Notes: a model not told the origin generated them from the sequence alone. Positions 35,547 through 44,057 are shown, counted from the stretch's first letter. The stretch: DNA of 64,000 bases from Streptomyces chryseus (GCF_014650755.1 NZ_BMVO01000002.1:248001-312000); one strand, 5' to 3'. Program-made: numbers and translations.

Positions 35547-36392
35547 ATGACCACGACTCTGCGGCCGACAGCGCCGCTTCAGCAGGGCGTCGACGGCGCG
35601 AAGTCACGCACGTACGACGTGTGCGTGAACAGCCGCCCGGTCGGCTCCGTCGAGCTGTCCGCGGACCCCCGGGCCGGCGGCATGGGCCCCGTCGGCCGGA
35701 TCGCCGCACTGCGCATCGACGAGCCCGACCGGCGCCGCGGCAGGGCGACGGTCGCCGCGCTCGCCGCCGAGGAGGTGCTGCGGGGCTGGGGCTGCCGCCA
35801 GGTGGAGATCTCCGTCCCCGCGCAGGCGTCGGCCGCGCGGCGCATGGCGGCGGCCCTCGGCTACACGGAACGCCGCCGCGTCATGACCAAGGCACTGCCC
35901 GCACAGCCGCCCGGCCTGCCCCCGGGCGTCGTGGGAAGGCCGATGACGGAGGGCGAGTTCTCGACCTGGCTCGTCCACACCAAGGCCGGGTACGTCCGGA
36001 CCCTGACCGCGCGCGGCTGGTCCGAGGAGGCGGCGCGGGCCAAGTCCGAGGCGGACCACGCGACCGCCCTCGCCGACGGGGCCGCCACCCCGGACACGTA
36101 CCTGGGCGTCCTGGTCCGCGACGGCGCGGTGGTGGGCACGCTCTGGCTGGCGCTGCGCCACCCGCACCCCGGGCAGAGCGGGTCGTACGTCTTCGATGTC
36201 GAGGTGCCCGGGGAGTACCGGGGCCAGGGGCTCGGGCGGGCGCTGCTGCTGCTCGCGGAGCGGGAAACCCTGGCGGCCGGACTGGAGCGCGTGGGACTCA
36301 ACGTCTACACGGACAACACCCCGGCCCTGCGGCTGTACGAGTCCCTGGGCTACGAGCCGGTGTCGTACCACCTCTTCAAGCAGCTCCTCTGA
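35547..36392 (+). CDS. Two-domain GNAT N-acetyltransferase
   Basis: A 281-residue protein with two GNAT-like halves. The N-terminal half (about 1-125) has a weak acetyl-CoA loop (RRRGRATVAALAAEEVL); the C-terminal half (about 140-281) has a full one, YRGQGLGRALLLLAERET, followed by NVYTDNTPALRLYESLGYEPV. Only the second probably binds acetyl-CoA. The substrate is unknown. The ATG at 35547 is chosen over an earlier ATG (35511) because the sequence from MTTTLRPT onward looks coding; neither has a strong ribosome site. It follows pabC after 67 bases and converges with the DsbA-like gene over 25 bases. Confidence 0.85.
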   Translation: MTTTLRPTAPLQQGVDGAKSRTYDVCVNSRPVGSVELSADPRAGGMGPVGRIAALRIDEPDRRRGRATVAALAAEEVLRGWGCRQVEISVPAQASAARRMAAALGYTERRRVMTKALPAQPPGLPPGVVGRPMTEGEFSTWLVHTKAGYVRTLTARGWSEEAARAKSEADHATALADGAATPDTYLGVLVRDGAVVGTLWLALRHPHPGQSGSYVFDVEVPGEYRGQGLGRALLLLAERETLAAGLERVGLNVYTDNTPALRLYESLGYEPVSYHLFKQLL

Positions 36393-36417
36393 GACGGCGT
36401 CGCGGGCCCGCGTGCGG

Positions 36418-36924
36418 TCAGGCGAGCAGCCGGTCGACGATCTCCTCGATGCGCGCGCGCAGCCCTTCCTGGCTCTTGCCGCCGTCCAGCCGCTCGCCGT
36501 CGATCACGTACGTCGGCGTGCCCGTGACGCCGATGGCCTTGCCCTCGGCCTGGTCGGCGTCGACGATCAGCAGGTGCCTGCCGTCGATCAGGGCGGTGTC
36601 GAACTCCTCGGCGTCCAGGCCCAGTCCGGCCGCGACCTCGAGCAGCAGGGGCTCGCCCTTGGCCGTCAGCTCCTCGTTGCGCGCGAGCACGGCCTCCACG
36701 TACGGCCAGCCCTTGCCCTGGTCGACGGCCTCCTCGGCGGCCTGCGCGGCGGCGTAGGCGTGCTTGTGCTTCTCGAGGGGGAAGTGGCGCAGGCGTACGT
36801 CGAGCCGGTCGCCGTAGCGCTCACGCAGGGCGCGCACGTCGTCCAGGGCGGCGTGGCAGTCGGGGCACTGGAGCTCGCACCAGACGTCGAGGACGACGGG
36901 GCGGGCGGAGGAGGAGTCGGTCAT
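36418..36924 (-). CDS. DsbA/FrnE-like thioredoxin-fold protein
   Basis: A 168-residue cytoplasmic protein of the DsbA family. The redox motif CPDC is near residue 19-22 (ELQCPDCHAALDD), and the cis-proline loop is GVTGTPTYVIDGE, which places it in the thioredoxin fold. The helical insert between is typical of FrnE/DsbA. No signal peptide is visible. It could be an oxidoreductase or an isomerase-type enzyme; the partner is unknown. The ATG at 36924 starts MTDSSSARPVVLDVW. It converges with the two-domain GNAT gene and is divergent from the membrane protein at 37081. Confidence 0.88.
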   Translation of the reverse strand: MTDSSSARPVVLDVWCELQCPDCHAALDDVRALRERYGDRLDVRLRHFPLEKHKHAYAAAQAAEEAVDQGKGWPYVEAVLARNEELTAKGEPLLLEVAAGLGLDAEEFDTALIDGRHLLIVDADQAEGKAIGVTGTPTYVIDGERLDGGKSQEGLRARIEEIVDRLLA

Positions 36925-37080
36925 GGGGCCAGTCTTCCAGCCCCGTACCCCGCGCCCCAACCGGGACCTGGGGAGGAGCGCGCCCCCGAGATCTCCCTGA
37001 GGTCCGCAGGGGGCGTGGCCCGGCCGGCGCGGTCCGGTGCAGGATGGAGGGGAACGTACACCCTGGGGCTGGAGGACCGG

Positions 37081-37527
37081 ATGCTGGCAGAGACCATCTG
37101 TTCCGCGGTGTCCGCGGCCGGTCTGGGCATCGCCGCGATCACCGCGTACCGCAAGCGATTCCTGGCCGCGACGCGCATCGCCGCGTACGCGCTCGTGCCG
37201 GTCGGGCTGGTGATGACCGGTGTGGTCGAGTGGGTTTCGGGCATCGCCCTCAAGCCGCAGGTCTGGGCAGGATTCGGAGTGCTCGCCCTGTCCTGGGTGC
37301 TTTTCATGACGACCAGGGCGGTGGAGCGCCGCGGCGGCGGCACCCGCAGGGAGCGCAGGGCCGCGCGTGCGGCGGGACGCGAGGCCGTCGCTCCGGGGGC
37401 GGCCGCGCCGTCGCTCGGCGCCGGGGCCCCGGCGGCCGCGCCGCAGCGGCAGCCGCGGTCCGGGGCGAAGGCGCAGGGCGACGACTTCAGTGACATCGAG
37501 GCGATCCTGAAGAAGCACGGCATCTGA
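37081..37527 (+). CDS. Membrane protein with two helices and Arg/Ala-rich tail
   Basis: A 148-residue protein: two or three hydrophobic segments (about 4-22, 35-55 and 62-80), then a basic RRGGGTRRERRAARAAGRE stretch and an Ala/Pro-rich cytosolic part ending in DDFSDIEAILKKHGI, which looks like a short helix that could bind a partner. No known family. The ATG at 37081 has GGAGG (37070-37074) six bases upstream, so the start is secure. It is divergent from the DsbA-like gene. Confidence 0.82.
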   Translation: MLAETICSAVSAAGLGIAAITAYRKRFLAATRIAAYALVPVGLVMTGVVEWVSGIALKPQVWAGFGVLALSWVLFMTTRAVERRGGGTRRERRAARAAGREAVAPGAAAPSLGAGAPAAAPQRQPRSGAKAQGDDFSDIEAILKKHGI

Positions 37528-37746
37528 GCGGGCACGGCGTCGCGGCGGGTCCGGCACCGGCGGGCCCGGCGTCCGGGCGCGCGGCGGCGCGGCCGAGGAC
37601 GGTGCGGCTTCCGAAGCGAAAGCTGGCAACTCGGATGCCGAAGTGATCAGCGGAAGATCGCGTATCGCCAAGATCCGGCGAACTGCTGGCGCAGGTGGGC
37701 GTGTTGGTCGTGGGGGGTGGTCGGCCTGCGTCATCATCGGCCCGAG

Positions 37747-37899
37747 ATGCTGGACACATCCCGGGGCGAAGCCCCCGCACCCACCGAAGAACCGCGCGGC
37801 TGCCTGTTCGCGCTTTCCCAGCCACCCCTGATGATCTTCCTCGGGGTGATCGGCTTCCTGTTGCTGATGGCCGCGATGCACGACCTCTTCCTGCTGTGA
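37747..37899 (+). CDS. 50-residue single-pass membrane protein
   Basis: A short protein starting MLDTSRGEAPAPTEEP with one membrane helix near its end (MIFLGVIGFLLLMAAMHDLF, about 29-48). Codon use is typical and the hydrophobic helix supports expression, but the ribosome site is weak and the start could be the GTG ten codons upstream (37717). Function unknown. It converges with the CGNR zinc-finger gene over 39 bases. Confidence 0.6.
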   Translation: MLDTSRGEAPAPTEEPRGCLFALSQPPLMIFLGVIGFLLLMAAMHDLFLL

Positions 37900-37938
37900 G
37901 GCCACGGCCCCGCTGGGCGGTCCCCGCCGCGCGGCACG

Positions 37939-38496
37939 TCAGCCGGCGGCTTCCTTGCGCCGCGCCCGGTACGCCGCCACGTGCAGCCGGTTGCCGCAGG
38001 TGCGGCTGTCGCAGTAGCGGCGGGACCGGTTGCGCGACAGGTCGACGAACGCGCGCCGGCAGTCCGGGGCCTCGCAGCGGCGCAGCCGTTCCTGCTCGCC
38101 CGAGACCACGATGAACGCCAGCGCCATCCCGCAGTCCGCCGCGAGATGGTCGGCGACCGACGCGCCGGGCGCGAAGTAGTGCACGTGCCAGTCGAAGCCG
38201 TCGTGGTCGGTCAGCCGGGGCGTGGTGCCGGCGGCCGCCACGAGCTGGTTGATCAGCTCCGCGCGGGTACGGGGATCGGGCGCCGCGAACACCTGCGCGA
38301 AGCGCCCTCGCACGTCCCGTACGGCCCTGAGGTCCGCGGCGGTGAGCGTTCCCACGTCGCTGACGTGGTGGAGCCGCACAAAGCCGTACAGCGCCTCGAT
38401 GTCGGCGAGCCGGTCGCCCTGGTCGCTCTCCGGTGCCGTGTTCAGCAGATCGACGACGACGTCGAGGGCGCGCCGGGTGTCGTGGGGGATCAGCAC
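37939..38496 (-). CDS. CGNR zinc-finger protein, probable regulator
   Basis: A 185-residue protein of the CGNR/ABATE group. The C-terminal zinc finger is C-x4-C...C-x4-C: RRCEAPDCRRAF and RRYCDSRTCGNRLHVAAYRARR, ending in a basic helix suited to DNA binding. The N-terminal 120 residues form the ligand-type ABATE domain. Members are thought to be stress-type transcription regulators; the ligand and targets are unknown. The ATG at 38496 gives the natural start MLIPHDTRRAL. Confidence 0.9.
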   Translation of the reverse strand: MLIPHDTRRALDVVVDLLNTAPESDQGDRLADIEALYGFVRLHHVSDVGTLTAADLRAVRDVRGRFAQVFAAPDPRTRAELINQLVAAAGTTPRLTDHDGFDWHVHYFAPGASVADHLAADCGMALAFIVVSGEQERLRRCEAPDCRRAFVDLSRNRSRRYCDSRTCGNRLHVAAYRARRKEAAG

Positions 38497-38569
38497 GATT
38501 CGCTCCCTGGCCTGCCGCGGGCGGGCGCCCGCGGATGCCGGACGACTTTAGCGGCTCGTGCGTGAAGCG

Positions 38570-38615
38570 CACCGGCGCCGTCCCCGCGGTGGAACGCGCG
38601 GAGACGGCGCCGGTG
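38570..38615. terminator. Hairpin between ssgB and the CGNR gene
   Basis: CACCGGCGCCGTC (38570-38582) and GACGGCGCCGGTG (38603-38615) pair perfectly over 13 bp with a 20-base loop. It lies downstream of ssgB on the minus strand and probably ends that transcript. Confidence 0.65.
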
Positions 38616-38687
38616 TCTGCCGTATGCAGTTGTCCGCCCCTCGCCGTCGCCCCGAGTCGGACGGCGCTGGGTGGCTCTCGGCCTGGC

Positions 38688-39101
38688 TCAGTTCTCCGCC
38701 AGGATGTGTGAGAGTTCGGTGTCGAGATCGAAGTGGCGATGCTCGGTGCCCGGTGGAACCGCGGCGTCCGTCCGCTTCAGGAACGATTCCAGGGCCCGCG
38801 CCGGGGCTTCGAGCAAGGCTTCTCCTTCCGGGGAGCTCAGTGCGATGCAGACGACACCCTGGCCGTGGCTGCGGGACGGCCAGACTCTGACGTCTCCGGT
38901 ACCGGTGGGCCGGTGCAGGCCCTCGGCGAGGAGATCGCGGGCGAACACCCACTCGACGGTTTCCTCGGCTCCGGTGTGGAAGGTGGCATGCACGGCGTAG
39001 GGATCGGCCGTGTCATACCGCAGGCCCGCGGGTACAGGCAGTGATGACTCGCTCGACACTACGAGGCGCAGGTGCAGCTCGCAGCTGACCGTGGTGTTCA
39101 T
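38688..39101 (-). CDS. ssgB: Sporulation-specific cell division protein SsgB
   Basis: A 137-residue SsgA-like protein and, by sequence and exact length, SsgB. In Streptomyces it marks division sites in aerial hyphae and recruits FtsZ for sporulation septation. The diagnostic segments are LVVSSESSLPVPAGLRYD, YAVHATFHTGAEETVEW, FARDLLAEGLHRPTG and DVRVWPSRSHGQGVVC; the C-terminus ends in ELSHILAEN. The ATG at 39101 starts MNTTVSCELHL; an upstream extension is non-coding. It has a candidate sigma-H-type promoter at 39163-39186. In S. coelicolor ssgB is reported to depend on sigma-H. The gene is a strong sign of a Streptomyces-type genome. Confidence 0.96.
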   Translation of the reverse strand: MNTTVSCELHLRLVVSSESSLPVPAGLRYDTADPYAVHATFHTGAEETVEWVFARDLLAEGLHRPTGTGDVRVWPSRSHGQGVVCIALSSPEGEALLEAPARALESFLKRTDAAVPPGTEHRHFDLDTELSHILAEN

Positions 39102-39162
39102 AAGCGCCAGGGCCTTTCGCTCAGTGTGCGCTCGGGGATTCGCACGTCGGCGAAATCGACAT

Positions 39163-39186
39163 GCCACCTACGGTGTCGTTGTAAAC
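39163..39186 (-). promoter_or_regulatory. Candidate stress-sigma promoter of ssgB
   Basis: On the minus strand GTTT (39186-39183) and GGTGGC (39168-39163) are 14 bases apart, close to the GTTT/GGGTA-type -35/-10 of sigma-H/sigma-B-like factors. The leader to the ATG at 39101 would be about 55 bases. The -10 match is partial. Confidence 0.35.
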
Positions 39187-39291
39187 CCCTCTGACCTTTT
39201 TGCGGCGCTTCAGGTACCTCGTACGGCGGAGTGACACTTGAGGCAGTACGACCATTCCGGCCACGCGATCACGTCCGGTAGGTTGGGCCTC

Positions 39292-39747
39292 ATGAACGCG
39301 GAGAGTAACGAGCGGGAAGAAGCCGTCGGCCCGGCGGCCGCAGAGCCCGCCGAGGAGGGCGCGACCGGGGGCGAGCGGGAGCTCGGGTCGCGGGCGCCGC
39401 AGGTCGTCAAGCGCTACCGCACCCTGCATCTGAGCTGGCAGGTCGGGGTTTTCGTCATCGGTCTGGCGGTCGTGGCGGCGGGCGTGGTCATGCTGCCCCT
39501 GCCGGGACCCGGCTGGCTGGTGATCTTCGGCGGCATGGCGATCTGGGCCACCGAGTTCGTGTGGGCGCAGCTGGTCCTGCGCTGGACGAAGCGGAAGGTC
39601 ACCGAGGCGGCGCAGAAGGCGCTCGACCCCAGGGTCCGGCGACGCAACATGATCCTGACGACCGTGGGCCTGGTGATCATCGCCGTACTGGTCGCGGTCT
39701 ACGTCTGGAACTTCGGCATGGCGATGCCGTGGCACATCGAGGAGTGA
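39292..39747 (+). CDS. TIGR02611-type membrane protein
   Basis: A 151-residue protein with two helices, about 52-85 (VFVIGLAVVAAGVVMLPLPGPGWLVIFGG) and 125-145. The motif LPGPGWLVIFGG between the first helix halves is the mark of the PGPGW/TIGR02611 group, known mainly in actinobacteria and of unknown function. The first 40 residues are acidic and soluble; the end is WNFGMAMPWHIEE. The ATG at 39292 is chosen; upstream sequence in frame overlaps the ssgB promoter. It is divergent from ssgB and followed by a tRNA gene. Confidence 0.88.
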   Translation: MNAESNEREEAVGPAAAEPAEEGATGGERELGSRAPQVVKRYRTLHLSWQVGVFVIGLAVVAAGVVMLPLPGPGWLVIFGGMAIWATEFVWAQLVLRWTKRKVTEAAQKALDPRVRRRNMILTTVGLVIIAVLVAVYVWNFGMAMPWHIEE

Positions 39748-39801
39748 CCGGGAAACGGTTCGGGGGACCCGCTGACATGGGGTAATGTGTGCGGAGCGCC
39801 G

Positions 39802-39873
39802 GGGCGATTAGCTCAGTGGGAGAGCGCTTCGTTCACACCGAAGAGGTCACTGGTTCGAACCCAGTATCGCCCA
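39802..39873 (+). tRNA. tRNA-Val (CAC), first copy
   Basis: Acceptor GGGCGAT/ATCGCCC, D-arm TAGCTCAGTGGGAGAG, anticodon loop TTCACAC with CAC, T-arm ACTGG-TTCGAAC-CCAGT; 72 bases without CCA. A TAATGT box at 39783 may be its -10. Confidence 0.97.
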
Positions 39874-39880
39874 CCCGGAC

Positions 39881-39916
39881 CGAAGGCCCGGAAGACGAAA
39901 GTCTTCCGGGCCTTCG
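39881..39916. terminator. Terminator after tRNA-Val (CAC), first copy
   Basis: A 16-bp perfect stem (CGAAGGCCCGGAAGAC with its complement, 39881-39896 / 39901-39916) closes a GAAA loop. It also faces the stop codon of the convergent membrane-protein gene at 39921. Confidence 0.88.
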
Positions 39917-39920
39917 TCGT

Positions 39921-42413
39921 TCACCGCATCCGCCCCAGGGTGTCGCGCAGCCGGCGCGCGTCGCGCAGCCGCTGCTCGTACGTCGCCCCGACGGCCAGCA
40001 GCAGCAGACCGGCGAGGGCCGGCGGCAGCCAGCGGGGGAGTGCGCCGACCACCTGGACGACGTACGGCGCCAGCTCGTGCAACGCGACCAGGGCGAGGGC
40101 GGTGGAGCCGAGCACCAGCAGCGCCTGGAGCCGGTGCCGGGCGCCCGTGAGGGTCACCGCCAGGGCCGCCGCTCCCAGCAGCAACGGGCGCAGCCAGTGT
40201 CCGTCGCCCCAGGCCGCGAGCACGCTCGGCAGGAGGGTCGCGGCGAGACCGGGGCCGTACGCCGTCCAGGACGAGGCCCGGGGGTCGCGCCGCCGCCTCA
40301 GCACCCCGATCACCAGAGCCGGCACGGTCACGGGCAGCGTGTACGCCTCGGGCGTGGCCACGTCCGAGGCGCCGAGGCGGACCCAGGTGGCCAGCACGAG
40401 GAGCACGGCTGCCGCGTACCCGACCGGGCGCCGGTCGGCCCGTACGGCCGTGCCGGCGGCGATCACCCCGCACAGGGCCAGGACCAGCGCGAGCGTGGGC
40501 GCGTCGCCCGTCGCGAGCGCGATCGCGACCAGCGCCGCCGCGGCGCCCGACACCTCCAGGGGCAGGGCCGTGACGTGCCCGCGGACCCGGGCGGCGAGTA
40601 CGGCGGCGAGCGCCGGTACGGCGAGGACCAGCAACGCGGCCCGGTGCGCCGGCAGCTCCAGCGAGGCGGCGCCGGCACCGCTCAGCCCGGTCGCCAGCGC
40701 GACGGCCGCGGGGGCGGAGGCGGCCGGGACGACGGGCCCGCCGCCGAGCGCGGCGGCCGTCGCGAAGAGCCCCAGCAGCACGCCGAGCACGGCGAAGGTC
40801 GGGAGCTGCGCGGCCAGCGACAGCAGCGAGACGGAGACCGCCGCCGCGAGGGCGCAGCCGAACGCGGTGAGCGCGAACGGCCCGCCGGTCGCGAGTCCCG
40901 CACCGGCGGCGGTGGGGCGTACCGCGAGGGCCAGGGGCGCGGCGGCCAGGAGCACGTAGAGGGCCAGGGCCACCGGGTGGCCGAGGTCGAGGGCCGCCGG
41001 GACGCTGTACGCCGCCGCCCAGGTCAGGGCGAGGGCGCCGCACGCCGCCGGGTCGCGCCAGGCGGGGCCCGGGGAGGTCCGGCGGCGCGCCGCCGCGAGG
41101 ACGGCGGCCACGGTGAGCAGGACCACCGGGGCGGCGGAGGGCCAGGGCCAGGACGTCTGGGGGGACAGCGCCTCGCGGATACCGGCGGGGGCGCCCGACC
41201 AGACGTGCTCCGCCCAGCGGACGGGCCCCAGGACGGCGACCGCGACCGGCGGCAGCGCCCACAGCGCGCCCAGCGCCAGCACGGCGCCGGACGAACCGGC
41301 CGCACCCAGGACCATGGGGCGCGGCAGGCCCGGCCGTACGGCGGCCAGCATCGCCACGGCGCACAGCACGTACACGAGTACCGCCCACGCGCCCGGCACG
41401 AGGGGCCGAAGCACGCCGCCGACGGCGGCCAGTACGGCCAGGGCGGCGACGGCGGAGGCGGCGACCGCGTGCGGCGACCAGGTGGCGGCCGTGTCCGGTG
41501 CGGGGGCGTGGGTGCCGGGCACGGTGTCCGGTGCCACGCCGCCGCGCGGCGCCGGCGTCCGCCAGGCGGCGAACACCGCCAGGGCCGCGACGGCCAGCAG
41601 CAGTACGCCCGGACGCACCGCTTCGCCGAAGCCGCCCGCCGCCACCGACAGCGCGCCGGCGCTCAGCAGCGTCCCCGCTCCCGCCGGCCAGGCCAGGGCG
41701 CACGCCAGGGGACGGACCCCCCGGCCGCTGCCCCACAGCGCCACGGCCACGTCGAGCGCGGCCGTCGCCAGCAACGCCCAAGTGAGCGTGAGCGGACCGG
41801 CGTCGGCGGCCAGCGCCCAGAGCAGGAAGGGGAACTGAGCGGTGATCACCGCCGCGGGCAGCGGCAGGCGCAGTCGGCCCAGGCCCAGACCGTACGCCGC
41901 CCAGAGCACCGCCAGCGCCGCCGATCCGCCCGCGGCGTACGCCAGCGCGTCCGTGTCCGGCGCCGCAACGCGGTGCAGGGCGTACACGTCGAGCACCGTG
42001 AGCGCGAGGCCGAGCGCGGCCACCGACTCGGCCGTCGACACGAGCCCCCGGCGCAGCAGCACGGCGGGCGCCGCCAGCGCCAGCGCCGTGACGGCGGCCA
42101 GCACCGCCGAGCGGCCGCCGATGCCCAGGTGGCCCCAGCTGACCAGGGTGAAGGCGACGGCGGCGATCGTCAGCAGGACGCCGCCGAGCGTGAGCAGCAC
42201 GTTCTGCGCGCCGCGCGGCGAGGCGTCCTTCGGCGCGGGCGGCGCGAAGGGGTGCGGGGGGCTCGGCGGGTACGGGGCGGCGACGGCGGCCTGCCGCATG
42301 ACGCCGAGCAGCCAGGCCCGGCGAGCCAGCAGTTGGGCGCGACGGGCTTCGAGGTGTCCCAGTTCGCGGTCGAGGATCACCAGTTCCTCGGCGGGCGGTG
42401 GCGCGTTCTCCAT
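39921..42413 (-). CDS. Large polytopic membrane protein (SCO7613 C-terminal-domain type)
   Basis: An 830-residue protein with a short soluble N-terminus (ENAPPPAEELVILDRELGHLEARRAQLLARR, a likely coiled helix at about 10-40; a Pro-rich linker to about 65) and then some 20 or more predicted membrane helices up to the end. It resembles the streptomycete SCO7613-C-terminal-type membrane proteins; their function is unknown and no catalytic residues are evident. Ala, Leu and Val make up most of the sequence. The ATG at 42413 is used; an ATG 12 codons upstream is less likely. It lies between two tRNA-Val genes on the other strand. Confidence 0.85.
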   Translation of the reverse strand: MENAPPPAEELVILDRELGHLEARRAQLLARRAWLLGVMRQAAVAAPYPPSPPHPFAPPAPKDASPRGAQNVLLTLGGVLLTIAAVAFTLVSWGHLGIGGRSAVLAAVTALALAAPAVLLRRGLVSTAESVAALGLALTVLDVYALHRVAAPDTDALAYAAGGSAALAVLWAAYGLGLGRLRLPLPAAVITAQFPFLLWALAADAGPLTLTWALLATAALDVAVALWGSGRGVRPLACALAWPAGAGTLLSAGALSVAAGGFGEAVRPGVLLLAVAALAVFAAWRTPAPRGGVAPDTVPGTHAPAPDTAATWSPHAVAASAVAALAVLAAVGGVLRPLVPGAWAVLVYVLCAVAMLAAVRPGLPRPMVLGAAGSSGAVLALGALWALPPVAVAVLGPVRWAEHVWSGAPAGIREALSPQTSWPWPSAAPVVLLTVAAVLAAARRRTSPGPAWRDPAACGALALTWAAAYSVPAALDLGHPVALALYVLLAAAPLALAVRPTAAGAGLATGGPFALTAFGCALAAAVSVSLLSLAAQLPTFAVLGVLLGLFATAAALGGGPVVPAASAPAAVALATGLSGAGAASLELPAHRAALLVLAVPALAAVLAARVRGHVTALPLEVSGAAAALVAIALATGDAPTLALVLALCGVIAAGTAVRADRRPVGYAAAVLLVLATWVRLGASDVATPEAYTLPVTVPALVIGVLRRRRDPRASSWTAYGPGLAATLLPSVLAAWGDGHWLRPLLLGAAALAVTLTGARHRLQALLVLGSTALALVALHELAPYVVQVVGALPRWLPPALAGLLLLAVGATYEQRLRDARRLRDTLGRMR

Positions 42414-42503
42414 GCCGACGAGTGTGGTGGCCGCCACACCCCGGGACATGGGTTCGCGTACTCAGATCGGTGCGTGAGTACGCGACGCGGGCAGACTGCG
42501 GGC

Positions 42504-42950
42504 ATGAACTGGAGCCATTACCGCTTCCGCAGCGTGTGGGACCTGCCCGCCCCGCCCGGCGCGGTCTACACCGCCCTGGAACAGGTCGACGCGTACCCCC
42601 GCTGGTGGCCGCAGGTGCGGGCCGTCACCCGTCTCGACGAGAACACCGGCGTCGTCCGCGTGCGTTCCTTCCTGCCGTACGAACTGGTCGTCGCCGTGCG
42701 GGAGAAGCGGCGCGCACCCGAAGCCGGCGTGCTGGAGGTGGCCATCAGCGGCGACATGGACGGCTGGGCCCGCTGGACGGTGCGGCCGCGCGGCGCGGAC
42801 GGGACGCGCGCCGTGTACGAGCAGGAGGTCGAGGTCCGCAAGACACTGGTGCGCCGGCTCGCCGTACCCGGGCGTCCCCTTCTCATCGCCAACCACGCGC
42901 TGATGATGCGCGGCGGGCGGCGTGCGCTGGCGGCAGCCCTCGCGGTTTGA
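42504..42950 (+). CDS. SRPBCC (polyketide cyclase-like) family protein
   Basis: A 148-residue START/Bet v1-like domain protein. Family marks are WDLPAPPGAVYTALEQVDAYPRWWPQVRAV at the start (helix-grip entry with the YPRWWP motif) and alternating beta strands ending in a long helix. Such proteins bind hydrophobic ligands or cyclise polyketides; nothing nearby suggests a biosynthetic cluster. A CAGACT box lies six bases before the ATG, so translation may be leaderless. Its stop codon overlaps the -35 box of the following tRNA promoter. Confidence 0.87.
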   Translation: MNWSHYRFRSVWDLPAPPGAVYTALEQVDAYPRWWPQVRAVTRLDENTGVVRVRSFLPYELVVAVREKRRAPEAGVLEVAISGDMDGWARWTVRPRGADGTRAVYEQEVEVRKTLVRRLAVPGRPLLIANHALMMRGGRRALAAALAV

Positions 42951-42976
42951 ACCGAACCCGCGAGGGGTTGTATGGT
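42947..42976 (+). promoter_or_regulatory. Promoter of the second tRNA-Val (CAC)
   Basis: TTGAAC (42947-42952) and TATGGT (42971-42976) are 18 bases apart; initiation would be six to seven bases before the tRNA at 42990. The -35 overlaps the stop codon of the SRPBCC gene. Confidence 0.65.
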
Positions 42977-42989
42977 TCAGTCCGTTCCC

Positions 42990-43061
42990 GGGCGATTAGC
43001 TCAGTGGGAGAGCGCTTCGTTCACACCGAAGAGGTCACTGGTTCGAAACCAGTATCGCCCA
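42990..43061 (+). tRNA. tRNA-Val (CAC), second copy
   Basis: Identical to the copy at 39802 except one base in the T-loop (TTCGAAA instead of TTCGAAC). Anticodon CAC, 72 bases, no encoded CCA. Confidence 0.97.
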
Positions 43062-43072
43062 CCCCGGGAAAG

Positions 43073-43102
43073 GCCGGTCCGTCCCAGACGGACCGGCTTT
43101 TT
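43073..43102 (+). terminator. Canonical terminator after tRNA-Val (CAC), second copy
   Basis: GCCGGTCCGTC (43073-43083) pairs perfectly with GACGGACCGGC (43087-43097) around CCA and is followed by TTTTT. Confidence 0.95.
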
Positions 43103-43142
43103 CGTGCCCCCGCACCGTGCGTGTTCCCCTGCGCCCGGCCGC

Positions 43143-43871
43143 TCAGGCCGCGGCCGCCGGGATCTCGGGGCGCAGCGGCCACGCCGGATTCACCGCCTCC
43201 TCCGACCCGTTGCGCGCGAACCACGCCTGCAGCCCGCGTGCCTGCGCCGCGTGCCACACCGCCTGGAGGGAGTGCAGCTCGGCGGGGGAGAGCCGTTCGA
43301 GACGCGTGGCGAAACGGCGGCCCAGCGCGCGTACGACCTCCAGCGAGGCCGTCGCGTCGGCGGCCGCGTCGTGCGCCCCGTCCAGTTCCACCTCGTACTG
43401 CGCGCACAGGTCGGTGAGCGTACGGCGGCCCTTGCGGTAGCGGTCCAGATGCTTGTCCAGTACGCGCGGGTCCAGCACGCACAGCGGGCGGCTCTCCAGA
43501 TACCGCGAAAGCGACGAAGCGCGGTGGCGCCGCAGCTCACGGTCCAGCAGCGTCAGATCGAACGGTGCGTTCATCACGACCAGCGGCCGGCGGGCGATGC
43601 TCTGCTCGGTGAGGCACCTGGCTATCTCCTCCATGACGGGGGCGGGCCAGCGGCCGTTGCGCTGGAGGTGATCGTCCGTCAGGCCGTGGATCGCGGCCGC
43701 TTCGGCCGGCACCGGGATTCCCGGATTCACCAGCCAGCGCGTCACCCGCACCCGCCCGCCCGGCGCGTCCTGCACGACGAGCGCGGCGGAGACGATGCGG
43801 TCCTCCTCGACATCCACCCCCGTCGTCTCGGTGTCGAACGCGGCGAGGGGTCCTTCGTACCAGCACGTCAT
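43143..43871 (-). CDS. DEDDh 3'-5' exonuclease (DnaQ-like)
   Basis: A 242-residue exonuclease of the DnaQ/RNase T superfamily. The metal residues are visible: Asp12 and Glu14 in FDTETTG, Asp in NAPFDLTLLD, and HDAAADA with the final His and Asp, so it is a DEDDh enzyme. The family includes proofreading and RNase T-type enzymes; because it stands alone the substrate is not clear. The ATG at 43871 is natural (MTCWYEGPLAAFDTETTG). Its 3' end is 80 bases from the tRNA terminator; on the other side the divergent DUF4365-like gene lies 186 bases away. Confidence 0.9.
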   Translation of the reverse strand: MTCWYEGPLAAFDTETTGVDVEEDRIVSAALVVQDAPGGRVRVTRWLVNPGIPVPAEAAAIHGLTDDHLQRNGRWPAPVMEEIARCLTEQSIARRPLVVMNAPFDLTLLDRELRRHRASSLSRYLESRPLCVLDPRVLDKHLDRYRKGRRTLTDLCAQYEVELDGAHDAAADATASLEVVRALGRRFATRLERLSPAELHSLQAVWHAAQARGLQAWFARNGSEEAVNPAWPLRPEIPAAAA

Positions 43872-44057
43872 GTCGAACTCCTCTGACTCCTATGGCAGAT
43901 GGCGTGCGTCCCCTGCCCGAACCGGTGATACCCGGGACGTTTGCCCGGTACGCCGTTTGCGGGGCAGGCGGAGCGGAGACAACACAGGTGACGGCACGGG
44001 CGGTTGACGGACCGTCGCGGGGAAAGATCGGCAACAGCCCGGAAGGCACCGTCAGCC

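Noticed and set aside
39789..42950. A 1053-codon plus-strand frame through the membrane-protein region
   Set aside because: It is an Arg/Gly-rich shadow of the 830-residue membrane protein. Only its last 148 codons (from 42504) are a real SRPBCC gene.
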